From NCBI GenBank assembly GCA_949152475.1, contig OX424570.1:1538181-1602180 (forward strand): a stretch of DNA of 64,000 nt, in the 5' to 3' direction. This document shows positions 11,513 through 22,222 of the stretch, one piece after another. Origin of the DNA: Terebella lapidaria (lineage: Eukaryota; Annelida; Polychaeta; Terebellida; Terebellidae). The position numbers were made by a program, and so were the translations under genes. Under the pieces are notes generated by a model. That model searched no databases, was not told the origin of the DNA, and saw only the letters and a program-made list of their open reading frames with translations. Positions within the stretch are counted from its first letter, which is position 1. Each line of letters starts with the position of its first letter.

Positions 11513-12920
11513 CCCAACTAGCACAGGGCTGTCGGGCCGACGTTGGCTATGGTCGGTAGGAGTGGCACAATAAATACTCTGTCGGACAGACGTCGGACCA
11601 ACGTATGCGTCAGTCGGTATGATTTAAAATAAAAGGTCACCAGACAGCCACTGTCGGACTAACGTCGGGCCAACGTTCGCTGGACTTGCCGAAATTTGTC
11701 TGATATTTTAGTCAACCAGCCACTGTCAGTCAGACGTCGGACCAACGCTTGCTTGAGTTGCAAATAGTTGTCAGAAATCTCAGTCAAACAGCCATTGTTG
11801 GACCGTCATCGGGCCAACGTTTGCTTGGATTGCGAATATTCATCTGAATCTCAGTCAACCAGCCACTGTCGGACTGACGTCGGACCAACGTTTGATTATT
11901 CTGGCATGATCGTGAGTTAACCACTGTCGGACTTACGCCGGGCCAACGTTTAATGGACGTCAGTTACCAACTGTCAGACGGACGTCGGGCCAATGATGAT
12001 TCTTCTGGCATGATTGTCAACCAACCACTGTCGGGCTGACGTCGGGCCAACTTTAGCGGTTGGTCAGAAAGTCGACGTTGGTGATGCAAAGTTAATCCAT
12101 TGGGGGGCCAACGTTTTGTTGTCGATGTCGGACCGACGCTGTTCATCGACGTTGGGCCAACGTCAAAATACAGCAAAGATCCAACTAATGCCGCCATTTT
12201 GTAAAATAAAAAAATATTATGGTGAAATGTTAGAGTTGACAAGGGGCGTCAATTATATGGAAATATTTCTCAAAGTTACACGATAAAGTGACCTTCATTT
12301 GTTTCGTTTTTTATCAATCAGGCTTGCACGAGAAATCGATTTCGAATTTGTATGTTTCATTATGCCAACATTGGACCAACATTGGTACGATGTTTTTTTC
12401 CATTTTGTTAGGCCGACGTTGGCCCAATGAGTACTATGTATAGTACTATGTACTGAATCTGTTGATCCAATGTTGGTCCACGTATTGCGCACCATTTGCC
12501 CACTGTCGAACCAATGTCAAATGGTTGGCTAGCCAATGTTGGGCCAACGTAGTATAATGCATGACATGCCAGCATAGATCCACTTGTGGCCCACCGTTGG
12601 GCCACCAGCAAGTCAACCCTGCATGGTTGGCTGTCCAGCGTTGGGCCAACATTGCTCAAGTGGACAAAACACCATTGGGCCAACAGTGACTGTCCACTGT
12701 TGGCCCGACAGCTGCACATCTGTTGGCCCAATGTTGGTCCACCTATTGCGCACCATTTGCCCACTGCCGAGCTAATGTCAAATGGTTGGCTGTCCAGCGT
12801 TGGGCCAACGTTGTTCGGGTGGACAAAAGGCCGTTGGGCCAACAATGGCTGGCCACTGTTGGCCCGACAGCTTCACATCTGTTGGCCCAACGTCGGTCCG
12901 ACAGCTCTGTGCTAGTTGGG
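11513..12920. mobile_element. Fold-back/MITE-type element with 34-bp terminal inverted repeats
   Basis: The left end starts CCCAACTAGCACAGGGCTG and the right end is its reverse complement. About 34 terminal bases match with only two differences. The left arm (to about 12060) consists of diverged units of about 71 bp, each with a CACTGTCGGACTGACGTCGG-like core and GGCCAACG. The right arm (about 12360-12920) carries the same core phrases in inverted sense, and the centre (about 12180-12350) is AT-rich and unrelated. No transposase is encoded, so this is a non-autonomous DNA element. No target-site duplication could be fixed with certainty. Confidence 0.75.
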
Positions 12921-13309
12921 TTCCCGGCAGGGTACTGCTAATGTATTGCACTGCCCAGTGCATTACAATTGGCCCATTCATGGACCTGCATTGAGTTATT
13001 CTTTAGCCTTTATTGTTGCGATGTTAGGCCGGTATATGTAATTATTATATATCAGTAAATAATCACTCATTTCATCCGTGAATAAAGACATAAACTATGG
13101 AACAATTATGGATTCATTCTGCCTCCATAAAATAAGTGCCCCTCACCAATTATGAAAATTGGCAATTATCAAAATATCAAATCCAACATGGCGGCCATTT
13201 GACCATTCCACGATGTTGGCCCAACATTGGTCCAATAAAGTTGATCCAACGTTGGCAGAAGTATTTTACAGTTACTGGCCCGGTAGGCTACCATTAATCA
13301 TTGCCGATA

Positions 13310-14065
13310 TCGCGCCACTGCTTGGCCAGAAATAGGATGACCAGCCAGTATAGATTCAGATCATCACCAATAAGGAAAGCCAATATTTTGCCACTACTGG
13401 CCCAGTGACTGGATGACCATAATAGATTCAGATCATCACCAATAAGAAGAGCCAATATTGTGCCACTACTGGCCCAGAGACTGGATGGCCATTATAGATT
13501 CAAATCATCACTAATGAAGAAAGCCAATATTGTGCCACTACTGGCCCAGAGATTGGATGGCCATTATAGATTCAAATCCTCACCAATAAGGAAAGCCAAA
13601 ATTGTGCCACTACTGGCCCATAGTCTGGATGGCCATTATAGATTCAGATCATCACCAATAAGGAAAGCCAATATCGTGCCACTGCTGGCCCAGAGACTGG
13701 ATGGTCATTATAGATTCAAATCATCACCGATAAGGAAAGCCAATATTGTGCCACTACTGGCCCAGAGACTGGATGGCCATTATAGATCTAGATTGAAATC
13801 ATCACTGATAAAGAAAGCCAATATTGTGCCACTACTGGCCCAGAGACTGGATGGCCATTGTAGATTCAGATCATCACCAATAACGTGCCGATATCGTGCC
13901 ACTACTGGCCCAGAGACTGGATGGCCATTGTAGATTCAGATCATCACCAATAACGTGCCGATATCGTGCCACTATTGGCCCAGAGACTGGATGGCCATTG
14001 TAGATTCAGATCATCACTAATATGGAGAGCCGATATCGTGCCACTACTGGCCCAGTGACATCATG
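13310..14065 (+). repeat. About 72-bp tandem repeat, roughly 10 units
   Basis: Units contain GCCACTACTGGCCCAGAGAC, then TGGATGGCCATTATAGATTC, then a CATCACCAATAAGGAAAGCC-like segment. Several consecutive units keep a length divisible by three, which leaves an accidental open frame of 157 codons (PLLAQRLDGHYRFKSS repeats). The composition links it to the surrounding GGCCCA-rich element, so I treat it as repeat DNA rather than a gene. Confidence 0.85.
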
Positions 14066-14205
14066 ACTGTGATGTATTTAGGTCCATCGACAATAATGAC
14101 AACCGTTACAGGGCCAGTACTGGCTAAATAATGCTTACCGATGTACGGTATGAACATTACTAAACCGGCAATAATACGATACTGGGCCGGTACTGACATG
14201 TTTGC

Positions 14206-16439
14206 TGTGGTGGCAGAGAGCACGTGCGACGTTTTGCACTTACTCAGACAGAGTCTGACATTTAACCTGAGTGAGTCTGGGCTGGCAACGTAGCCTAACC
14301 ACGGCACGGGTGATGTATTCTAGCATCATCATGTTTCATACATTGGGGGTAAAGCCCCAAACCCCCTAGAAAACTTTATCGAGATCTTTCACTTACCTTC
14401 AATTTTCTACCATAATCGTAACAAACGGAGCTGGAAAATCACACGCTTCTGAAATCAAAACAAACCCAGCGCCAAGTGACGCACGCGACTAGATCTACCT
14501 TGACCTTTTTTGTTGCTAGGGGCGTGGTGCAATGACGCGATATGATTGGTTCCTATGCAAAAGCTTTATATGCATAAAGATGACGTCATTCAATACGGTG
14601 CACAATACAGTTATAGCAATGCAAAAGCGACATTGCATTGGAAGACATATTGAAAAATAAATTGAATGAGCTGTTGCGACCATATTATCGCAACCAAAAG
14701 TAAGTGTATGAATCACACTACAAAAATTTAGGTGAATATGGGTCGTAGATTGGGGGGTAAACCCCCCAAACCCCCCTAACCTACACAACTATCCAGACGG
14801 ATTCAGCCAAAATGCAGTATTAGCTGCGCCATATTTGGGTCCTCCATGGCTCCATGGATTTGTGAATACTCTACCAACATGGCGCTTAGCCGCTTCGCGG
14901 CTAGCGATGTTGGTAAAAAAAATATTCAGGTTTTTTTCATTACATAATAGAGTCGTATGAGTTATGAATGATAGCAACGATATTTTCAATAAATATTCAT
15001 CGTGGTGCCCTGTGGGCGCTCTGTAGTGGAGACTCCCTTCAAGAAGCTTCCACCGAGTGTTGTGACGTCACGATAGGTATACCTCTGTCGTTTTGGTGAC
15101 AAACGGGCGCACGATTTCTAGTCTGACATGCAGCATTCAAATGCAGATTGCGAAAGTTCTGCCACAGTGACCCCCACATTTTATTTCATTATTACATGTG
15201 TGCAATCCACTAGTCATGCAAACTAAATTTTGGAAGTTTCCATAGTATGGATGTTTTTCTTGGACTGTTAATTCATTTTGAACTGAATAATATGGCGGAT
15301 TTCGAAGGATAGCTAAACTCGTTCAAAAGTGTTTTGCAAGAAATCCAACGCGGTGGCCTCCAATTTTCAATCAACAATTTCAATCTACACATATTACATG
15401 ATAATCGGATAAAATTTGAGAAAATCTGAATAACACATATTTACCCGTGGGTTACAACTCATCACCCTTCTTGAAATATTTCCCGATTAGGTACCATGTT
15501 AGTGCATGGATTGCGCATATTTAGGTTAATCAATACATTTCACCATAACAGTGTCATCTATGCTATCCTGAAACCTTTTTGGCGGGAAATATGCAAATGA
15601 AAAGGGTCTATGGAAGAACAAAAATTGAACAAAGATACAATGACGTTACAAATACGACATGTTTTTCATGTAATTACGTACTGTACATGTAAATTTTTGA
15701 ATAAGGTTTTGAATTTATTTTCAAATATGATCCGTTGCGAGTTCATATCACTAGATTTTTAACCACGAAAACAAGAAAAAATAGGCGACCAAAATTCACG
15801 AAAGATGAACTGGATGCGCTCGTGTCTGGGGTAGAAAACAGGAGGGCCATCCTCACAGCCTTTTGTGTGCTCAATAACAGCAACACAGCTACATGAATTA
15901 CGGAAAAGTCCGAATATGCATGAGATGGCGGGAAAGTATGAATTGGTCCACTCAAACAACTTTTATATCTTTTGACTCAGAAACGTGGTGCTTCATGGTG
16001 CTTCGACCCATTGAATTGTCCATGCTTTTTTTCGACCTGACAAATAAAGAGTGTCGTTCATTTGTTGCTCATATAGACGAAAAAATAATGCAAATGAAGA
16101 AAATATGAACAAACAGTGAAAATGTGTAATTTTAGAGAAACTGTATAAAATTTCCTGATGCAATGGTTATGGTTAGCTGATATGCTACTATGTGAAACTA
16201 AATATGTTCGCCATAAAGCATCATTTACTACCTGAATTAGTATTCAATCTTCATTCATCTCTATAGAATACATTTCTCCACATACCAAAAACATGATCGC
16301 TATCAAACTGGGGTGAAAACTCCGTTCATGGAGTCATAAGAAGAATTTAGTCAAAATTTGTGATTTTGGAGTACAATGGACTTTGATTGGAATGATGTCG
16401 TTGCCAACACACTCAGTAGTGATGGTGTTTAGTATACAA
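14206..16439. other. Non-coding stretch with small repeats
   Basis: No gene is recognised. Two direct copies of a phrase like TTGGGGGTAAAGCCCCAAAC lie at about 14343-14369 and 14752-14779. A short hairpin, ACCAACATGGCGCTTAGCCG paired with its inverted copy, lies at about 14874-14916. The remainder is AT-rich. Confidence 0.45.
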
Positions 16440-16769
16440 TATCATATGAGCCAGATATACAGTCACAATATATCATTGAGCCAGATATACAGTCACAATA
16501 TATCATATGAGCCAGATATACAGTCACAATATATCATATGAGCCAGATATACAGTCACAATATATCATATGAGCCAGATATACAGTCACAATATATCATA
16601 TGAGCCAGATATACAGTCACAATATATCATATGAGCCAGATATACAGTCACAATATATCATATGAGCCAGATATACAGTCACAATATATCATATGAGCCA
16701 GATATACAGTCACAATATATCATATGAGCCAGATATACAGTCACAATATATCATATGAGCCAGATATAC
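16440..16769. repeat. 31-bp tandem repeat, about 11 units
   Basis: The unit contains ATGAGCCAGATATACAGTCA followed by CAATATATCAT. The copies are almost identical apart from one near the start that reads CATTGAGCC. High homogeneity suggests recent expansion. No spacers separate the units, so it is not a CRISPR-like array. Confidence 0.93.
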
Positions 16770-17634
16770 GAGACGGATGAAACGGTATATAATGGGTGGA
16801 GTATCCAGGTCAACATGACATCTCTGAGCTCATGATACATATAGAGATCAAGGAAAACAGGAAACAAAAAGCTGAGATTGCCGACATACACCCTAGTGGT
16901 TAAGCATATATATGATTAAGGCATTATACTCATAGACCTTCTGAGAAGCCTCACAAACACATGTGGTAAATCATAAATCGATAGTACACTTGATCCCACA
17001 TTTTAAAAATCTTCTTCACTTGTTTTTCCTCGACAAGATTCACCAAAATACAACCAGAGAGGCAAACACAACATATAACAAAATATTCTCATGTCCTACG
17101 ATCAATTTCCATGAAAACATTTACAACTGATTTTATTTACAACTGCTTTAAAAAGATGAGATTCAATCAGACTTCCCTGCTATGTACTAACCATGGTATT
17201 CAAGCATCATCAGAATTTTTTTCTACGAAAAATGTTAAATTGGCAATTTAACAAAGTGACTTTTTGCATATTTTTTTTCGGAGGACTCTCGCTTGTATAG
17301 GTTTTGTTGCACTGGAATCGCCGGTCGAGGCCGAGGGGTCATCGATTGGTGTTTTTCGTTAAGAAATCAAGACACTCTCCATTTTGAGCTATGTTCAGCC
17401 CCCTTCTCCCCCCCCCCCCCTTTACCATTGACAAATTTGGACCTAACCGTATCCTTCATATGTACTGAGTAAACTGCTAGAATACAACCAGATAGAGCTT
17501 AAATATTGTCATATTCAAAATCATGTACCGATATGGCGGTCAAAACGGCCATTTCAGTTGTAAACTACCATTTTTTACTTTCTGACTTGTTTCAATTTTG
17601 TTATTACTTAAGTAGGGCCTAATTGTTCAAGCCC
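16770..17634. other. Non-coding stretch
   Basis: No gene or repeat family could be recognised apart from a run of about 13 C's at about 17407-17420. Confidence 0.4.
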
Positions 17635-18280
17635 CAGTCCCACTGCCCCGGTTCGGTGCCTGGTCGACACTGGTTCTCGTCCGGACACACCGGGTCCCTA
17701 CCGGTTCTGAACCGGGCACATTGTGTCTAGACTGGCAACATGGGGTGGATCCGGATGGTGAACAGGGTCTCGTCCGGGCACTCACATGAAATATGAAACA
17801 TGTTTAATTTTTTGGTGAACCGGGTCCGAACCAGGCAAAATATGAAACATGTTCCATCTTTTTGGCGAATGGGGTCTCGAAATGGACCCCCGAAACCGGC
17901 ATGACCGGGAATCAACCTGAAGTCCACCTGGAGTCACCTTGGTGTCATCCGTCCACACAAGGTCTCAACAATGAAAAAAATGGGTGTTTTGGTGAACTGG
18001 GAGTAGTCCGGGAATTGGCCGTGTCAAACGGAAGTTGACCTGGGGTGAACCTGGAGTTATCCGGGACTTATCTGGGAGTAAACCATGTCTGATCCGGGCA
18101 CCCAGGGAGTAATAAAAGTTATAAAAGGCCTTATCCCAGATAGGCCGAGGCCTTCGACCGTGGTCATCTGGGACAGTGTGACTGTCGACTTTTTCCACCT
18201 TCGACCGGGTCTCAACCGGTCCAAACCGTGTAAAAAAAATCCAGGAGTCGTCCGGGTCTCAGACCGGAACAGTGTGACTG
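17635..18280. mobile_element. Inverted-repeat element with CAGTC termini
   Basis: The left end CAGTCCCACTGCCCCGGT is matched by the reverse complement of the right end (CAGTCACACTGTTCCGGT), 18 bases with three differences. A further copy of the terminal phrase (GACAGTGTGACTGTCGAC) lies inside at about 18170. The interior is full of CCGGGTC and ACCGGTC phrases and has no coding capacity. It lies just upstream of the GT31 exon, probably in that gene's intron. It is a non-autonomous DNA element of unassigned superfamily. Confidence 0.55.
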
Positions 18281-18419
18281 TTGCATCATTGCCAACCATG
18301 AACACAGGACTCGCTACGATTCGCGTATTGGACTGTCACTCCTAAGCTTGAGCTGAATTACTGATGCTATTTCCTAAATCTACTAGTATTATTGATATTA
18401 TGTTTTGTTCGGCTTACAG

Positions 18420-19612
18420 GTGTCCTGTTGAAGCGTTTTACACTGGTAGCGCTTGCTTCAGTCGCGCTGATAATACTGAGGAGTAACGTCCATCAGGAGT
18501 GGTGGGCATGCCGAGCGGATGATGAGCCATGGTCAAGTGAACGGCTTTTTAATGTTGTCCACCACGCGAAGCCGAGGACAGCCAAGCATGGCGACCACAA
18601 ATTCCTTTTAGTCCCAACCATGCAGTCATATCGCATCATTGCCGAACCCGAAGTGAAGTCCCAAGATCCAGAGTTCGTCATCTTTGTTCAGTCTAGATCA
18701 TCGAGTGTCAAAAAGCGTGACCTCATCAGGGAAACGTGGGCAAATCGTACATTCTACAGGTCAAACAGCAACTATACGAGACCACTGGTACTGTTCAGCT
18801 TTGGATTTCCGAAAACTGCAACAACCGTCAATATGACGTCACTCAGCCAGGAAATAACAACTAACAGAGATGTCTTGCTTTTCGATTTCGTTGATAACTA
18901 TGATAACCTGACTTTGAAAGGGTTGTTGACGATGCATTGGATCAATCGAACGCTCCCCAATGCACGTTACATTTTCAAGACGGACGACGATGTTTTGATG
19001 AACGTGTATTCATGGCAACGGATCATTCGAACGCTGGAGTCACGAGACCTCGCATGTACTGTGGTGGGATTGGTTTGGATGGACTCCCCGGCTCAGCGTA
19101 AAGGACGCTATGGACTCTCCCGGGAACAATATTTCCCGCAGCACTTCCCATCCTTCTGCTCTGGGCTCGGTTACATGATGTCGCGTGATTCCGTGAACGC
19201 CATTTTGGAGGTGACAGAATATTACCCACTGCTGATCAGGGACGATCCATTCTTCACGGGTTTGGTGGCCGAATCAGCCAAAGTGCTATTATATAACGTC
19301 AAATATGACAAGGAGTTTCTTCGTGTCTTCAATTTTTACTATGATATCGATAATATTTCGAGGAAGACTTTGCTGGTACATAATGCTACAGAGTCGCAAT
19401 TCCGAGCGGGATGGGCGAAAATGGTGGAAATCTCCGGTGAAACCTCACCTCACAGTTCTCACAGCAACGAAACTTTAGAAATCATCTTCACACCGGCCAG
19501 AACGAGAAGGAGAAACGAAGAACTATACTTCGGACTGAATGATAAAGTGTCGGGCCAATGTGTCAGGGCAAACAACAACAAACCACCAAAGAACATTGCA
19601 GTTTATTTGTGA
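18420..19612 (+). CDS. Beta-1,3-glycosyltransferase, GT31 family, main coding exon
   Basis: The product is a type II Golgi membrane enzyme that transfers galactose or N-acetylglucosamine in beta-1,3 linkage to glycoprotein or glycolipid acceptors. The exon encodes about 397 residues. A cytoplasmic LLKR is followed by a signal anchor (FTLVALASVALIIL), a stem, then the family blocks FVIFVQSRSS and RDLIRETWAN, a DDD metal-binding motif in YIFKTDDDVLMN, the block FPSFCSGLGYMMS and DDPFFTG. About eight N-X-S/T sites fit a lumenal domain. An AG acceptor (GTTCGGCTTACAG) ends at 18419 and the frame is open across it. There is no in-frame ATG nearby, so the initiator must be in an upstream exon I could not find. 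Donor and acceptor specificity cannot be read from the sequence. A decayed LINE follows directly. Confidence 0.85.
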
Positions 19613-19659
19613 ATTAAGGAAACAACACAACAGTCTAACCAAAAGTTACCCAAAGTTAG

Positions 19660-20590
19660 CGGGTGGCTACCACTTAATGTTGGAGCACCCCAAGGGTCAA
19701 TATTGGGGCCTTTCTGTTATAATGTCCATTGTTATGATTTGATGTTTGATATTGAAAATGAATGTGATGTTTTTAATTCTGCTGATGATAATACAATATG
19801 CTGTTATGGCAAAAGTAATGTTGAGTTGAAGACAAAACTACAGCATATAATATCTAAATTGTTAAGCTGGTTTGATGATAATAATATCAAAGCTATTTGA
19901 TATTATCAAACAAGTTTCAATATATGTGGTTTGGAAATGGTTATAACCAAGATGACTCCATTGTAATTGATGGCAACACTATTCTTGCACAAAAAACTGT
20001 TGAGCTATTGCGTGTATATTTTGATGTAATTTTGAATACCTTTGCAAGAAATATGTAAGAAAGCAGGATGGAAATTGAATGTTTTACGTAGGCTGTCAAG
20101 AAATCTAAATGAACAAAATAAAATGCTTCTATTTCACTCATTCATATTATCAAACTTTGAATATTGTTCTATTTATTGTGTGGCATTTCTGTAGTAGGAG
20201 TATCATGGCAAAAATTGAAAAACTGCAAAAGCAGGCTTAATATATGTGTACAATGATCATGATTCTAACTATAGTACCCTTAGACGTAAAGCAGGTATCC
20301 CATTCATGTATGTAAGAAAATTGATTTGTATTTTATTGGAAGTATACACATGTGTCAATAAGTTAGGACCCAGCTATTTACATGATATGTTCGTATTGAA
20401 AAATGTACAGTACAATAGGCGTAATATTTCACAAGTGCAACAACATAAATTTAGAATAGTCAAAAATGGATTAAATACGATTATGTATCAGAGCAGTTAA
20501 CTTTGGAATTCGCTTGAAACTGATATCAAAGATGTGGAATCTCTCACGGCCTTTAAAAGGAGAATTAATATGTGGCAGCCACCAGAATGT
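19660..20590 (+). mobile_element. Decayed LINE reverse transcriptase fragment (CR1-like)
   Basis: Conceptual reading gives the RT block GAPQGSILGPFCYN, an ADDN box in place of the usual YADD (NSADDNTICCY), a thumb-like LLSWFDDNNIK, then LNVLRRLSRNL, ILSNFEYCSIY and IEKLQKQA, all typical of the RT C-terminal half of CR1/Jockey-type non-LTR elements. The frame is broken repeatedly by stops (for example after NNIKAI near 19898), and the 5' part is absent. The element is dead and 5'-truncated, and abuts the 3' end of the GT31 gene. Confidence 0.75.
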
Positions 20591-20674
20591 AGTTGTTCAT
20601 GTTGTGTTCTATGTCATCTGAAGCAAGTGTAAATGTATCATCTTCACTGTATATATCTCATTCCTCATTGTAAA

Positions 20675-21408
20675 TGTAAAGTTATTGACTATCGTCCGCT
20701 CTTCGGGATCCTCGAGGATAGTCCTCTCACCGCGAGTCCTTGCGGACGCGCATCCGCTATTCCGGATCCTTGCGGCGGCGCCGCTCACCGGAGGTCGCTG
20801 CGGACACGGTAACCACTCTAGCATTAACGGTAACCAGGTAACAGCCCACCCGACACTCCCAGGCCTACGGACACCGTTCAGAAACTGGTTCATCACCACG
20901 GTGTTAACTGGAGGGGCCTGGCGAGCCGCGGTCTGCCTCGGGGACGGAACCCCGTACAGTCCGACATGCTGGCCAGAGCCTATGTCACACGTCCCGGGAA
21001 GGGAGAGAACTGGCGATCCACAGGGCTTGCGCCCCCGAGTCAGCAACTTGTCTCTCCCAGCCCGGGCCTTCCCATGGAAATCGTCCCCAGGGCTCTAGGA
21101 GCCCACTACTCGCAACTAGGGAACACAAAGCTCATGGCGAGCCTCGTGTGCGTCCCAGTTACTCTCTCTCGGACAATCTCATCGATCGAGTAGCTTCCAG
21201 TGTATATATAATACACCACAAGCTGTAGGACGCACGCGAGGTATATCAAACCATTGTTATAGTTTACTGGAGCGTAAATTACAATGCGTTGCCGTGGCAA
21301 CGCACGCTCGAACGGAGCGTGCCAAAACAAGGCCAAGAACGAAAAGGCCACATAAATGGCATGTATGTTTACAATCACCTGCCGCGTGCTTAGGGCAAAA
21401 TCGCCACA
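20675..21408 (-). mobile_element. Solo LTR of the 36-47 kb Gypsy family
   Basis: This 734-bp segment is the reverse complement of the 736-bp LTR of the element at 36.3-47.1 kb and differs from it by several per cent. It starts TGTAAAGTTATTG and ends CGCCACA on the plus strand, and is flanked on both sides by TAAA (20671-20674 and 21409-21412), a 4-bp target-site duplication. No internal sequence is present, so it is what remains after LTR-LTR recombination. Its divergence shows it is older than the full element. Confidence 0.93.
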
Positions 21409-21412
21409 TAAA

Positions 21413-22222
21413 TATCTTGTCATGTCGGTTAATAGCTGAATTCAGCTGATGTTCATGTTATGTGTCTTATCCGACGTTAAATAAAGTTTTATCTTATGCA
21501 TGAATTCATGAATTCAGATTAATTCTGATTGATACGTTTTTAGAATTATGTGCGAGGGTGAAAATCATCCCTTCTACAATTTGTATAAAAATGTATGGTA
21601 CATATTTACTGGGTGCTAAGATATCGCTTCACCAGATTTCTTATGGATATTGTGTGAATTATGTGAGTAGCCTGATGTGTATATTACAATTTGTTATGTA
21701 GAACCTTGCTTTTAGAGATATCTGTTGAAGTTTCTGTGGTTTTGTTATCCTTATTAATCATGATACTTCTTGTTTAGAATACATGTCTACTTCTTTGTGA
21801 TGGTAAAGTTTGAAGTGCTAAAATATTGACAAAGATATGTGTCAAAATCGCAAATGAAAGGCAATTAACAAACCATAAGTAGCAAGAGAGGTGTTCACAT
21901 GTACAGGAGTTACCATATCGGAAATATTCGTTAGTTGTGAAGAGTGATGTTGATGCTGTGTCTTGGTCGGTCTGACAGAACTAACCACTTGCGTTTACTT
22001 CAAGTATATATATACCAATTTCTGTTAGAATCTGTAATGCATAAGCTTTGATGCGATAGATGTATTTAGCTAAGTATATATGCTGAATGCTCTATTTTAT
22101 ACAGAGAAAATATTTACACGTACCAGTCATCAGCTATGGATGAATTTGTATTTATTTACGAATTTTGTAAAATAAATGCTTTTCATAATGGTGTTCTGTT
22201 TTGCGTGAGTACCGAAAACACA
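21413..22222. other. AT-rich non-coding stretch
   Basis: No open frame of note, repeat or RNA gene could be recognised between the solo LTR and the 127-bp satellite. Confidence 0.45.

Larger units (their letters stand above)
11300..14205. repeat. Outer GGCCCA-rich repeat element hosting a nested element
   Basis: The flanks of the 11513-12920 element and the block from 12921 to 14205 share a vocabulary of CAGTACTGGCCCA and TTGGCCCA phrases. The left edge (CCAGTACTGGCCCAATG, about 11303) and the right edge (ATACTGGGCCGGTACTGAC, about 14180-14200) are rough inverted copies. I infer an outer inverted-repeat element of about 1.5 kb into which the second element inserted. The edges are approximate and there is no coding capacity. 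Confidence 0.4.

Noticed and set aside
13460-13933. 157-codon open frame with LLAQRLDGHYRFKSS repeats
   Set aside because: It follows the 72-bp tandem repeat, which is part of a non-coding element.
16440-16769. CRISPR-like regular repeats
   Set aside because: The units are contiguous 31-bp tandem copies without unique spacers, and the DNA is from an animal.
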